The translations under genes were made by a program, and so were the position numbers. This document shows, piece after piece, positions 36,396 to 48,746 of a stretch of DNA of 64,000 nt; positions within the stretch are counted from its first letter, which is position 1, and each line of letters begins with the position of its first letter. The notes below the pieces were generated by a model, which was given only the letters and a program-made list of their open reading frames with translations, ran no database searches and was not told the DNA's origin. The stretch is from Pycnopodia helianthoides (taxonomy: Eukaryota; Echinodermata; Asteroidea; Forcipulatida; Asteriidae), in assembly GCA_032158295.1 (NCBI GenBank), contig CM063254.1:7911439-7975438 (forward strand). Reading direction: 5' to 3'.

Positions 36396-36929
36396 CTATG
36401 TTTCTTTGATCTGACCTGTGACCTGTTTGACATTGTCAGGAGCCGGCTGTACTTTGGCAGTGCCGCGCCGAGATGCCACAGAGGTTGCTGTACCCACATC
36501 GGTCGAGGCCGTGTTGGCTCTCCATTCGCACAGCTCCACATCTTTGGCCAGCAGAATGGCGTACAACTTCGGCAAGTAGACGCAAAACAGCGTCAGGAAG
36601 GAGTTGAGCAAGATGGCGACGCAGAACGTTGCCACCTTCTGAAGCGTGTACTGAGCAGTGATGTAGACGGGCACCGCTGCCATGCCGAATACCAGTGTGG
36701 AGTAAACACTCAGAGCGATGAACTTGGACTCGTTGTAGTTGCTTGGTACCCGGCGGGCCTTGAATGCGTAGTAGCAACAAGCCAAGATCAACAGGAGGTT
36801 GTACACGATCGATGCCAGGAAACCGTAGCCGAACTTGCAGTAAGCCTCGATGTAGTTGGTTGGCGGAAAGAATCTGAGCTTCGCTGGCTTTGTGGGGTCC
36901 ACGAAAGTACCAATGATGGAAATGACAAT
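36396..36929 (-). CDS. GPCR-A exon 2: end of TM4 to C-terminus
   Basis: The acceptor TTTTGTTTCAG precedes 534 nt ending in TAG. It encodes the rest of TM4, an extracellular loop with the conserved cysteine (YCKFGYGF), TM5, the loop KARRVPSNYNESKF, TM6, TM7 and a tail rich in S, T and A. The stretch 36655-36845 is almost identical in DNA to the equivalent part of GPCR-C. Confidence 0.9.
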   Translation of the reverse strand: MVISIIGTFVDPTKPAKLRFFPPTNYIEAYCKFGYGFLASIVYNLLLILACCYYAFKARRVPSNYNESKFIALSVYSTLVFGMAAVPVYITAQYTLQKVATFCVAILLNSFLTLFCVYLPKLYAILLAKDVELCEWRANTASTDVGTATSVASRRGTAKVQPAPDNVKQVTGQIKET

Positions 36930-39263
36930 CTGAAACAAAAAACAAAACAAAACATGGAAACAATAAATTGAGTCGGACAATATACCGGCAAATTCCAATC
37001 TTTACAACAGTGTTCTCAAACGGGAAAGCTTTACTAAAGTTACAGACGTTTTACATGGGGGCCATTTTTCAAAGGGAACACTGGGTTTAAAGTGCAAAGT
37101 CTCATGTGTGTGCAAATGTGTCCATGAATTGTTTAACGTTAATGACGGTTGTGATGTTTTTTTGCCACCCAGGTTTGCTGCTCAGGGATTGTGTGTTAGA
37201 TAGACGTAGGTTTGTACGCAACGTCAACCTACCGTGACAGTAAAGATAGTGCTCACGATGATCAGTTGAGGACCTGAACCGATGAAGCGGGGACACTTGT
37301 TCGACTTTTTGCCAGCATCAAAGATCCTGTAGATCCGGTTTACCTTGAGCAGTGTCGGGGCATACGTCAGGCCGAAACAAACCGATATGACAATGTCTAA
37401 TGCTCGGCACGAAACGTCCGTCGGCGGAACAAGCATCAGGAAGGGCGACAGGAAGGCGATGGATAACCCGACGAGGTTGATGCTGCTCAGCTCGCGACTC
37501 GCTGCTTTAATCAGGACGTTCTGGCGGTAGTAGTAGAGCCCGACGGAAACAAAGCCAGAGAGTATCAGACCAAAGCCTGATAGGACGATGATGACCATGA
37601 CGATCGGCTCGCCCCAATCTAGAGGGGTAGGGACAATCGGGGCACACTTCAGGAAGTTGATGTCCGGCCATTCGTACGCCGGGCATGCTTCACAGGACGA
37701 ATCTTTGACAATGGCGTCATCCGGGCATTTCTGGCACCCGGAGCAACATTTCTGCTCCAGAGGCACCTCGACAAACCCCGCCTGACAGGTGTCGCGACAC
37801 AGCGAGAAAATTGGATCCTGCGATCCTCCGGTCCACACAACGTCCGTGGTGTCTATTTGCAGGGGTTGCGCAGAGGAGCCAATCCAATCTCCCACGCGGA
37901 AAAACGTGTAGTCACCATCGATCTCCTGGAGGACGTGTATGCTGTATCCCCCGCCAGGGTTGCCGTTTTCGTCGAAACTGTAGTTGCCGCTGATCCCTTC
38001 AAATTTGACGTTCATGAGGTATGGGTGTAAATCATGACCAGTGATGTTTTGGAGGAGAGAGTTACAATCAACATCACTGGTGCACTTGTCGTTGATCATG
38101 TCCTGCAATGCATGGGCAAAGGCACTGACAGCATCTGGTAGGGTGTTGTCATTGTTAAAGGTCTGTATCTCTGGGCAGTCCGCCATGTTCAAACAATCGT
38201 GGCTAGCCAACCATCCCTCTTTTAAATCCTGAAACCAAGGGCTGAACGGTTCTTCCTCTAGTTGCAAGGAGCGATAATATTCAGGGAAACCCGGAATGGT
38301 ACGATAATTAAGGGTTACGAACACAGATCCTTTCAGAAGTCCAAAGTTAACACCCCGAGAAGACAACCCGATCATGTCTTTCCACCCATCGCTAGCTATG
38401 AACGTTAAATCATGGAAGTCGGGCAGTTCATCAACAGATCTCAGAACGGCACTCGCTGCTGTAGTATACGCGATCATGACTACGACTTTTGCTTTCGGAA
38501 AGTTCACCAAATTGAGCACCAGTTCGTCGACCTCCGCTTTAGGGGCGTCGGGTCTAACCGGAACCGAAAATGCAACACATAGTCCGTGTTCCTCCGCAAG
38601 ATCGAGCAGGGCTTGGGCACCGTGGATTCCGTAGCTGTTCAGTTGGAAAAACAACCCGATGTATTTCCACCCGAACCGAATGAGAATGTCGACGATGGCC
38701 TTGACTTGCAGGTTATCGGGAGGGACTGTGCGAAGGAAGTACGGGAACCGACCTTTGGTGGTGAGCTCGTTGCTCGTGGCAAACGGGGATATGACGGGTA
38801 TGCGGTACAGACTGGCAGCAAGTGCGGCAAGGATACTGGTACTGCTCGATTCGGTTCCTATGATGCACAGCAACTTTCCAGTATCTGATGGCGGGATCTT
38901 CTTGAACTCGACATCTTCATGGGGCTCCTCGGCGGTACTGGCCACAGCGAGACCAGACCACAACGACATCGACTCGGAGTAGCAGTCGTTGCGTATGTCA
39001 AACCCGATGGTCACATCTGGTAGGAGATCTCTCCGCTTGTTGATATTTCCAACAGCGTACAGGAACAATGCAACCAGCTCACTTCCCCAGGGGTACGGGG
39101 GTCCGGAGCAAGGAGGGCCCGATGTCCACCGAGTCATTGGGAATATCGCTCCGAGAGTGACGTTACCGGGTTGGGTGAACCTTACATAGCCTGCACTCGG
39201 CACACTGCCAGCATCCATCATGCTCGGAACCGCGAACGACATCAATAAATAAAACAACATCAT
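36396..39263 (-). CDS. GPCR-A: class C (metabotropic glutamate receptor-like) GPCR, complete
   Basis: Two exons, 39263-37233 (677 codons) and 36929-36396 (177 residues plus TAG), are joined in phase 0 across a 303-nt GT-AG intron; 854 residues in total. The order is a signal peptide (1 to about 20), a Venus-flytrap ligand domain (about 25-480), a nine-cysteine NCD3G linker (about 488-540), seven transmembrane helices (about 555-820) and a short tail of about 40 residues. Family marks include SSRELSSIN-like ASRELSSIN before TM2, LLKVNRI in TM3, VPSNYNESKFIA in loop 3 and YLPKLYAIL at the end of TM7. The start is the ATG at 39263; GPCR-B also begins MML at the equivalent place. A GTG at 39281 extends the open frame but is not needed. 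It is likely a plasma-membrane receptor dimer for a small amino-acid-like ligand; the ligand is unknown. Confidence 0.92.
37233..39263 (-). CDS. GPCR-A exon 1: Venus flytrap, NCD3G, TM1 to mid-TM4
   Basis: 2031 nt open throughout, ending ACG|GTAGGT in phase 0 within TM4. Pocket residues equivalent to mGluR1 S165, T188, Y236 and D318 are present as S140, T163, Y211 and D292. The positions equivalent to R78 and K409 are E62 and N371. The linker has nine cysteines, from SLC near 488 to FLKC near 540. GC content is clearly higher than in the surrounding DNA. Confidence 0.92.
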
Positions 39264-40004
39264 CACGGACGAAAATCGCACCTGCCACTAGAGCAACTGC
39301 ACCTTCCTCGTCTTATTTTAGCGATTGTCACATACACTCTCGATATCAGAGCTTAGCAGGCTATTGCCATTTTTCCAGCTTTCTGAATAACGGCTTGAAG
39401 ATTAACGGCCGGACACTAACCGGTGCCCGTTGTTGTACACCAACCAATAACCACGGCAAATGGCTGATTCATCATTTAAATACCACTTTTAAATACACTC
39501 CGGATGAACAATGATACGTTCTAGATGGAAATGTACTAGAATTAGTCATTGCCTATATGATGTGTTTCACAATTGAACATCTTTTAAAGAAGAAGTTTGA
39601 AGCTGCAGTTTTTATTTGTAATGAAAATATAACGCCAGAACCTTCACAATTACATTATCTTTTACAAACGTTTCAGGACGGCTCCATCATTGTTCTTTAA
39701 GTGCACGGTTTTCTATCACGTCATGTGCAAGTGGCTTAATGACATTTTCTATTGTGCATCGCATGAAGCTATTAAAACAAGTTGTCATAAATGGCAATGC
39801 TCAGAAGAGTACATTTGAGTATTAAAACAATTTTGAAGTACTTTTGTTGTTTCACAAAACCACAAAAAAAAAAACACCACGGGGTAAATCTATGAGTTTA
39901 TCCTAAACTGCTGAGCAAACTGACAGAAGAAAAACAAAAATCGCTGTGGGACAAAACGTTTTCTTTGCAGGAACAGTTTATCAGCCCCCCCCCCAAGAAA
40001 GAAA

Positions 40005-40169
40005 CTTCATGTATACTAACGGTTTGTATTTACCCTAAAGATGTGATAAACACTGTGCACTCCGTGCTTTTCGAGTCCTGCGGGATAATGAAACAGGCAT
40101 ACTACTCGGGTGGGATTCGAACCCACGAACCTGCATTCTATAGACCAGATGGATGTCTCAACCACTACA
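40005..40169 (-). mobile_element. tRNA-derived SINE
   Basis: On the minus strand GTGTAGTGGTTGAGACATCC and GTGGGTTCGAATCCCACCC form the tRNA-like head, with the same kind of tail as the 3886 copy. It abuts the GACCCGG element. Confidence 0.5.
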
Positions 40170-40380
40170 CTCTAAAAACTCCCGGGTGAGAATTGACCCG
40201 GATTCCGGGTTCACAGTGGACCTGACCCAGTTCCGGGTCAGATATTGAAGAAGAAAAAAAAAAGATGATTTTTAACTCAAAATCTGTGTCAGTTTGGCCT
40301 AATTCTGGGTAATTTTCACATTATATTCCAGATCATACTGACCCACAAATGGGTCAGGCCCCCAGGGGACCCGTAACTTT
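40170..40380. mobile_element. GACCCGG-rich MITE-like element, copy 1
   Basis: Starts CTCTAAAAACTCCCGGGTGA and carries AATTGACCCGGATTCCGGGT; ends with GGGTCAGGCCCCCAGGGGAC. It is built of repeated TGACCC/GGGTCA words in inverted order. It lies 0.9 kb upstream of GPCR-A. Confidence 0.6.
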
Positions 40381-40821
40381 GGTCAATTCAATGATCGTCG
40401 CATCATCATGTGTTAAAGTATAGGACTTCCTTAGCACCACAACAGTCGTAGCCGTAGCTGTAGCCGCCAAATCGTATACGTCCTTAATGCTTTCCCTGTA
40501 TTCTCTGAGTACATACAGTGGGCCCAATTTAACGGCTCTGCTTTACTGCAGCGCCAAGAAATTCGACCCAGGGTCCCATTTCATAAAGCTGTTAAGAAGA
40601 AAAAAATGCTGATAGCAAGTTCTTTGCCATGCAAAAAATGGGTTGAAAACCAGTGGCAACAAATGTAAACTCTACGAAATGAAAATTGAAATAACCTCTA
40701 ACACGTTTTTCCATTTGTTTACTTTTTAATTTTTTTTAATTAATTTTTTATCCTGGGGAAACCTTTGAGTGAAACGTGGTTTCTAGCAGGTACCCAGCAA
40801 TTATCAGCATGCATTAGTATA

Positions 40822-41166
40822 TTTAAAGGTATTGTACACTTTTGGTAACAGCTCAAAATCAGTCTCCACATTTTGTGTGGTTAAACATATGCATGAACAA
40901 ACAAACCTGTGAAAGTTTGAGCTCAATTAGTCATCGAGGTCACGAGAAAATAGTGAAAAGAGACCTTATGTGTATTCTGTTTTTTCAAATTATCGTGCGC
41001 GATAATTACTATTGTTTTACTCGTTTCTCAGAAACGATAGCATTTTAGGCAGAAATATTTTAAGGAACCCTTTCTACCATTACTTACTTTAAATCGTGTA
41101 AGTTATGTGTGAATCTGTGAACATTGTGTTTTTCGATCTTACCAATAGTGTACAGGGCCTTCAAAC
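40822..41166. mobile_element. MITE with AAAGGTATTGTACACTTTTGG ends
   Basis: TTTAAAGGTATTGTACACTT at the left is mirrored by CAATAGTGTACAGGGCCTT at the right. The internal text CATGAACAAACAAACCTGTG is typical of this MITE group. Confidence 0.65.
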
Positions 41167-41837
41167 GTTGTATACAATATTAACAACATATTACTATACA
41201 CAAATGATCGTTGAAAGTGAGCAAGGTTGATCACTTCAATAAAGTAAACTTCCAGGACAATTTAAAGAAGAAACAAAATCCGGACCAGCCAGAAGAGGTG
41301 AACGGAGTAAAGATGAAAAATTGCACCTTATTTGTGTGGGTTTTTGATTCCATATTTATTTCGATAATCAAATGCGTTCGAGATCCAAGAAGAAATCTAG
41401 TGGGGAATCGACCCCACGGGTATTTCATACGCTTTCGCTCGCCCCCTCGATCACTACAGACGATGACACAAAAGTTGAGTGCCGACGAGCTCGGTTAAAC
41501 TCAGGTTCAATGGCCCTAGTCAGAAGACTGATGACGCATTTGACAGACAATTAAGTCGAGATTTCGGAAGGGTGCCAAAAATAATAGAAGAAGAAGCAGT
41601 GATTGCAGTTGACGGCGCAGACCAGAAGGGAATGGTGTGTGGTTCTCTGTTGTCTTACAGGTACAAGTTGTGATGATTGAACTTGCGGTTTGGGATTCAT
41701 ATTGAAATTGCTGTGTGCATTTAATAATTTTAGATAAAGGTCACGGAGGACCCCGTTCAGTTTCTGTCTTCCTGACGTAATGATAATTTACAAAGATGAC
41801 TCGTTTTTGTTGTTGACTTATAACTTAGTTACTAATT

Positions 41838-42079
41838 TAAAGGAACGTTACAGAATTGGTCTTTGCTAACAAAACAGTTGCTGGCAGTGTAAGCACTTTA
41901 TGTAATCCACCTATACATAAACTGACAAACCTGTAGAAGTTTGAGATCGATCGGCCATCTGGGTCACGAGAAAATACTATCATCATCATCATTAGACCGT
42001 GTAAGTTTTATGTAAATCTGTGATCAAAATGTACATTTTAAAAGTTTTTTTTCTTACCAATTCTGTAATGTTCCTTTAA
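41838..42079. mobile_element. MITE of the same family, copy 2 (internally deleted)
   Basis: The left TTAAAGGAACGTTACAGAAT and right ATTCTGTAATGTTCCTTTAA are inverted repeats. The internal sequence matches 32913-33304 but is about 150 bp shorter. Confidence 0.7.
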
Positions 42080-42150
42080 AAGAGGAGTTGTGTTGTAATT
42101 TGAGTAGTTGGATCGTGCAATAGCCCGTAATAACCAAATTAAGGGGTTGC

Positions 42151-42391
42151 ACTCTAAAAACTCCAAGGTCAGAATTGACCCGGTTTCCTGGTCCAAGGGG
42201 TCCTGGTCCTTTTCTAGGTCAGGCACTGCACCCGGAAACTGGTAAACATGGCATTTTAGCCCTGATTCTGCGTCTGACCCATTTCTGGGTCATTTTGGCA
42301 CTGGTTCCGGGTCATACGGACGGTCACACTGACCAGGAATTGGGTCATGCCCCAAGGGACCGAAATCCGGCTCAGTTCTGACCTGGAGTTT
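42151..42391. mobile_element. GACCCGG-rich MITE-like element, copy 2
   Basis: Starts ACTCTAAAAACTCCAAGGTC and ends CAGTTCTGACCTGGAGTT, followed by a poly-T/poly-G run. It lies just beyond the GPCR-B exon 1 donor. Confidence 0.65.
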
Positions 42392-42457
42392 TTTTTTTTT
42401 TTTTTTTTTTGGGGGGGGGGGGTTTATGATTTTTGGGGTACAACGCCCTTAACTTAC

Positions 42458-44487
42458 CATGACAACAACAGCACCGAACACCATGAGAAGCTGTGGACGT
42501 GAGCCTATGAATCGGGGACACTTGTTGGACTTCTTGCCTGCCTCGAAGATCCTATGGATACGATTGACCTTTAGCAGGGTGGGAGCATACGTAAGGCTGA
42601 TGCAGACGGAGACCAGGATGTCCGATGTGCGACACGAAACGTCCGTCGGTGAAATCAGCAGCAGAAACGGGGAAAAAAAGGCGAGGGAAAGGCCCAGGAT
42701 GTTGATGCTGCTCAGCTCGCGGCTTGCTGCCTTTATCAGCGCGTGGTGGCGGTAATAGATGAGACCGGCAGCCGCCATTATGGAGAGGCCCATGCCAAGG
42801 CAGGAGGAAGCTATGATGGCGGTGATCACCGGTTCGCTCCAATCAGGCGGGGTAGGAACAATCGGCCGACATTCGACGAAGCCGATGTCCGGCCACTGCT
42901 CTTCCGGGCACGCTTCACACGAGGAATTTCTAACGATGGCATCATCCGGACATTTCTGACAACCGGAACAGCATTTTTGCGCCAGAGGTACTTCTATAAA
43001 CCCCGGATCACACCATTCACGGCAAAGGGACGTAGGTGGCTCTTTTGACCCTCCCACCCACTCTGCGGGTGGTGTGTTGATGTAGAGTTGGTCACTATGA
43101 TAACCGAGCCACTCCCCCATGCGTTCAAACCAACCGACGCTGTTTCTTACTTGAAAGTAAAGTATTCTGTAGTTTCCGCTTGTATCACCATTAGCGTCGA
43201 AACTGTAATTACCGACCAGTCCCTGAAAATGTACGTTCTTCAAATATGGAAGGAAGTCTTGTCCAGTGATGGTCGGAGTGATCGAGGCACAGTCGACACC
43301 ATTGCCGCAGCGATCTTGTAACAAATTGTGTAGAGCATAAGCGTACGCATAGACCGTATCTACCACTGCTGCATCGTTGTTGTCGACCGGAATAGGACAC
43401 GCTGTGATGTTGAACATCCAACACTGCTCATCCAGCTATCTTTGTATTCTTGAAACCATGGGTTAAAAGGTGTGGGGTTGTATTGTAGGGCGTGGTAGTA
43501 CTCGCTGAAACCAGGGATGGGGTGGTAATACGGCACGATGAATATTGCACCGTGCACATCGGAAACCCTGTTAATGTAATTGTTCAGGAAGGCTGTGTAT
43601 GTCCACCCGTCAGTCCCGATATACGTGATGTTGGGTGGATCCATCAGTCGGCTGACTGTGTTGAGAACGAGCTCTGCAGTTGTGCTGTCCATGAACATCA
43701 CAACGACTTTTGCTTTAGGAAACTGCACCAGATTGAGGGCGGCCTCTTCAAGTTCTACTTGCGACGCGCCCGATCGGACCGAAACCGAAAAGGCCACACA
43801 TATGTCTTGCTTTACGGAGAGGTCCAGGACCGCCTGGGCACCGTGGATTCCGTAGCTGCCCAAGCTGAAGAACAGCCCGATGTATTTCCATCCGTAACGG
43901 AGGAGGATGTCAATGATTGCCGAGGCCTGGAGGCGGTCAGGGGCCACGGTACGGAGGAAATACGGGAATCGACGCTTGCTGCTCAGCTCGTTACTCGTGG
44001 CAAATGCAGAAATGAGAGGAATGTGGTACAAACTAGCGGCTTGGGCAGTCGGGATACTGGTGCCACTCGATTCAGTTCCAACAATACAGAAGAGATTGCC
44101 GCGGTCCGGTGTTGCGACGTGCTTGAACTCGATGTCTTCTTGGGGCCTCTCTGACGTGCTGGCCAGGGCTAGAGCTGACCACACTGACACCGTCTCGGAG
44201 TAGCAGTTGTCTCGAAAATCGAATCCTATTGTGATATTACAGAGGAGGTCTTCTCGCCGATTCACTTCGTCTATTGAAAACATTATCATGGCTACCATCT
44301 CGTTTGACCATTTATTCACTTGTCCGCTGCACGGAGGGCCACTTGTGTAATCGTGCATAGGCAAGATGACTCCGAGCGTGACGTCACCTGGGCGGGTGAA
44401 GCTAACCTGACCAGCGCTTGGTATGATGCCAGATTCAGTCGGTGCTAGAGCTGCCGATATCAACAGCGCAAGTAATGCTAACATCAT
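42458..44487 (-). CDS. GPCR-B: class C GPCR exon 1, frameshifted as sequenced, no 3' exon adjacent
   Basis: The ATG at 44487 opens a signal peptide (MMLALLALLISAALA) and a Venus-flytrap domain close to GPCR-A. Near 43413-43414 the frame changes by one base. The downstream frame continues with the conserved Cx5C pair, the nine-cysteine linker and TM1 to mid-TM4, ending ATG|GTAAGT in phase 0. Length is 2030 nt against 2031 nt in GPCR-A, so one base accounts for the break. Pocket residues S141, T164, Y212 and D293 are kept, with E63 at the R78 position and N at the K409 position. No exon for TM5-TM7 exists between 39264 and 42457. It may be a pseudogene, a truncated copy carrying a base error, or a 5' exon spliced to the GPCR-A 3' exon. 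Confidence 0.8.
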
Positions 44488-44560
44488 TATTGAGAACTAA
44501 CACAACTCGGTACATCAATCTCAGATTTAGCTGTGTTTTGTCCAGTGGATGTTAGTTGCC

Positions 44561-44570
44561 TTTATAAGCT
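44561..44570 (-). promoter_or_regulatory. Possible TATA box of GPCR-B
   Basis: TTATAAAG lies on the minus strand about 75-80 nt upstream of the GPCR-B ATG. The spacing would allow a short 5' leader of about 50 nt. No comparable element was seen before GPCR-A. Confidence 0.35.
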
Positions 44571-47500
44571 CGTCAGTAAAAATCTTGCCGTTATTGTTGA
44601 GCATTAGCAAACGTCACTGCCAAGTGTTGTGGTTTTTAATCACAAACACAAGCTTCAAAAATTGTCTAGCGTACCTGTTGTCTTTATTCGGCAACCGGTG
44701 ATCGTTTACCAATTTAGAAAAACACTACTGAGATCTAGCAGGGCGTATCGGAGATGCTAATTTCATTATCCAGTGCAACAGGACGGTCTTCCCGCGCAAA
44801 CAAAAACACCTTCGGGGGAAAAAGAGCGGGGAAAGTAAACGGTGGGTGATGGTTGTTACAAACTAAAATAGCGTGATGTGAGCGCAAAGCTGATTGTTTT
44901 TCCACGAGGTGCGACTGGAAGGAAAAGTGCAACAACCGATGAGGTATATACTGCGTTAAAGTATCTCAAGGGAAAGAAATGAAAGAGCGGGACACAACAT
45001 AAGGATGACGTCATACTAAAAATAGCTGATTTGCAACAGATTTCACAACATAACGGTACAGCTTTGATCAATTATAGTGAGTTGATACCCTATTAAATTG
45101 TAACGTATTATCCCCAGCAGCTGACTGGAGTTACATTTTCAACACAAAAGTGGTCCCTGTCCAAAACAACTCGTGACGTACGCATTTCATTCAAAACCCC
45201 CTTTTTACAGGTAAAACTCCGTATTATGACTATAGCAAAAGCACAAGAAACTAGTCTCTAATAATCAACAATATGAACTTAGGGCTAACCCTAGCCCAAA
45301 CCCCAAAATTGAACTCTAATTTCAAACCCCAACCCCGAACCCAACCCCGAACCAAACACCAGCCCCAACCCCCAACCCCAACCCATGAACCCACAAACCA
45401 AACCCCCAAACCCCCAAACCCCCAAACCCCCAAACCCAAAACCTTCAAACCCCCAGACCCCCAAACCCAAAACCCACAAACCCTTAAACCCACAAACCCA
45501 AAAGCCCCAAAGCCCATAACCCCGAACCCCAAAACCCCCAAACCCACAAACCCACAAATCCACAAACCCCAAACCCCAAACCCCCAAATCCCCAAACCCC
45601 AAACCCTAAACCCCTAAACCCCTAAACCCCTTCAAAACCTTCAAACCCCCAGACCCCCAAACCCAAAACCCACAAACCCATAAACCACACAACCCAAAAG
45701 CCCAAAGCCCATAACCCCGAACCCCAAAACCCCCAAACCACAAACCACAAATCCACAAACCCCCAAACCCCAAACCCCCAAATCCCCAAACCCCAAACCC
45801 TAAACCCCTAAACCCCTAAACCCCCAAACCCCAAACCCTTCAACCCCAAAACCCCATAACCCAAAACCCCAATCCCTAAACCCCAAATCCAACAAACCCC
45901 AAACCCCGAGACCCCTACATACCAAAATCCACAAGCCCCAACCCCCAAAACCCCCAAACCCCATAACCAAAAACCTCAAACCCCCGATCCCAACATTCAA
46001 CAGACCCCAGACCCCCAGACCCCCAGACCCCCAGACCCCCAAACCCCCCAAAACAACAAAACCCCGTACCAAACTCCCAAACCCAAACCCCCTACAAATC
46101 CCCAAACCCCAGACCAAGAAACCCCAAAACACAAAAAACCAAACACTAACACCCAAACCCCTTAACCCAAACCCCAAACCCCAACCCCCAAATCACACAA
46201 AAACCCATAATCCCACAAACCCACAAACCCACAAACCCACAAACCCAACAACCCAAATCCTTAACCCCCAAAACCCCAAATTCCTAAACCGAAACCCTAA
46301 ACCCCAAACCCCAACCCCCAAACCCCAACAACTCCCAAAACCAATACCCCCAATACCCCAATCCAAAACTCCAAACCCACAAACCCACAAACCCACAAAC
46401 CCACAAACCCACAAACCCACAAACCCACAAACCACAACCACAACCCACAAACCCACAAACCACAAACCCACAACCCCTCAAAACCACAAACCCCAAACCC
46501 CCAAACCCCAAACCCCCAAACCCCAAAACTTCCTACCAGACCCCAAACCCCCAAACCCCCAAACCCTCAAACCCAGAACCCAAAGCCCCAAAGCCAATAA
46601 CCCCTAAAAAAAACCCAAACCCCAAACCCCCAACCCCCATACCAACCCCCTAACCCCGAAACCCCAACCCCTAAACCTCCATCCCTATAACCAAAACCTA
46701 CGTACCCACAAACCCCAAACGACCAAACTCCTAAACCCCAAAACCCCGAAAACCCACATAACCCATACCCAAAGCCCACAAACCCACAAACCCATAAACC
46801 CACAAACCCACAAACCCACAAACCCATAAACCCACAAACCCAACCCCTAAACCCCAAACCCCACAACCCCAAACACCCAAACCCACAAACCCACAAACGC
46901 ACAAACAAACCCCAAATCAAAAGCCCCAAAGCCCATACCCCGTCAAAAAACCCCAAACCCCAAACGACCAAACCCCAAACACCCAAAACCCCCAACCCCC
47001 AAACCCCCAAAACCTACAAAAACTCATACCAACAAACCAACAAACCCACAAACAAAAAACCCACAAACCACAACACACAAACACACAAACCCACTAACCC
47101 ACAAACCCACAAACCCTAACCCACAACCCCCAAACCCCGAAACCTCCAAACCAACAAACCAACAAACCCACAAACCCACAAACCCATAAACCCACAAACC
47201 CACAACCTACAAACCCCCAAACCCCAACCCCTAAAACTCCAAACTCCAAACTCCAAGGCACCAAACCTTTAACCCCAAAACCCGATACCAAACCCCAAAC
47301 CCCCAAGCCCCAAACCCAAAGCCCTTAAGACAATACGCCCTAAAAAAAATAACCCCCAAACCCCCATACCAACCCCCATACCCCAAGCCCCAACTCCTTA
47401 ACCCCCAAACCCCATAACCCCCAAACACAAACCCCCAAACCCACAAACCCCAAACCCACATACCCCAAACCCCCAATATCCAAATCCCCAAACCCCCAAA

Positions 47501-48746
47501 ACACCCAAACCCCAAAACCCCGAAAACACCCAGCCCAAATCCAACAAACCCCAGACCCAGGCCCCAAACCCCCAGACCCCGAACCCCGAAACCCCGAAAC
47601 CCAAATCCCAAACCCCCAAACCACAAAACCACCATACCAATTTCCCAAACCCCCAAATCCCAAACCACGAAACCCACAGACCCCCAAAAATCCCCCGATT
47701 CCCCAAACAAACCCCGAGTCCCAAACCCATAAAACTCCAAAACCCCAAACCCCAAAACCCCCAAACCCCTAAAACCCAAAACCCCCAATCCAAAACCCCA
47801 ACCTCCCAAACCTCCAAACCCATAAACCCTCAAACCCCCAAACCCAGAAAACCCTCAAACTCCCAAAACCCACGAACCCCCAAACCGCCAAACCCCTAAA
47901 CCAACAAATCCCAAACCCTCAAACTCCCAAACCCACAAACCAACAAACACATAAACACACAAACCAACAACCCACAAACCCACAAATCCCAAAACCCTCA
48001 AACCCTAAAAACCCAAACAAACCCTTAAACCTCCAAACCCAGAACAAACCCTAACCCCCAAACCACCAACCCCTAAACACCCAAAGCCCAAACCCAAACC
48101 CACAACCCCCCAAATCACCAAACCACCAACTCCCAAACCGCCAAACTCCCAAACCCCCAAACCCCAAACCCCAAACCCCCTTACCCCAAACCTCATAACC
48201 CACAGACCCGAAACCCCCAAACCACCAAACCTCAAACCCCTCAACACCCGAAACCCCAATACCCCGAAATCCCAAACCCCAAACCCACAAACCCACAAAC
48301 CCACAAACCCACAACCCACAAACCCACAAACCCAAAAATCCACATACTCACAAACCCGAAAACCCCCAAACCCCAAACCCCCAAACCCCAATCCCCAAAA
48401 CCCCCAAACCCCAAACCCCCAAACCCCCAATCCCCAAAACCCCCAAACCCCCAAACTCCCAAACCCCCCGAAACCCAAAACCACCAAACCTCAAACCCCA
48501 AACCCCCAAAACCCCAATACTTCCAAATCCCAAACCCAAAACCCCAAACCCCAAACCCACAAACCCACAAACCCCAAAACCCACAAACCCACAAACCCAC
48601 AAACCCACAAACCTCCATACACCCAATACCCCCAATACCCCGAAATCCCAAACCCAAAACCCCAAATACCCCAACCTAAAACCCCAAACCCCCAAACCCC
48701 CAACCCCAACCCCTAACTCCCAACCCCCAACCCCACCCCAACCCCC

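Larger units (their letters stand above)
39264..42457. other. GPCR-A upstream region, lacks any TM5-TM7 exon
   Basis: Read on both strands for the conserved loop VPSNYNESKF and neighbouring helices; neither is present. It holds a SINE, two GACCCGG elements and two MITEs. Confidence 0.7.

Noticed and set aside
36270..36971. 233-codon plus-strand frame
   Set aside because: Antisense shadow of GPCR-A exon 2.
39264..39281. GTG start six codons upstream for GPCR-A
   Set aside because: Eukaryotic initiation at GTG is not needed. The ATG at 39263 gives the same MML-type signal peptide as GPCR-B.
40095..40170. Functional tRNA gene
   Set aside because: B box is good but the acceptor and anticodon arms do not pair and a SINE tail follows. 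The same applies to 530-692, 8035-8160, 10195-10262 and 57690-57800.
41479..41673. 64-residue plus frame ending next to TTACAG|GTACAAG
   Set aside because: Looks somewhat protein-like but has no partner exons and neighbours a tRNA-like fragment; not enough to call.
43492..44154. 220-codon plus-strand frame
   Set aside because: Antisense shadow of GPCR-B exon 1.
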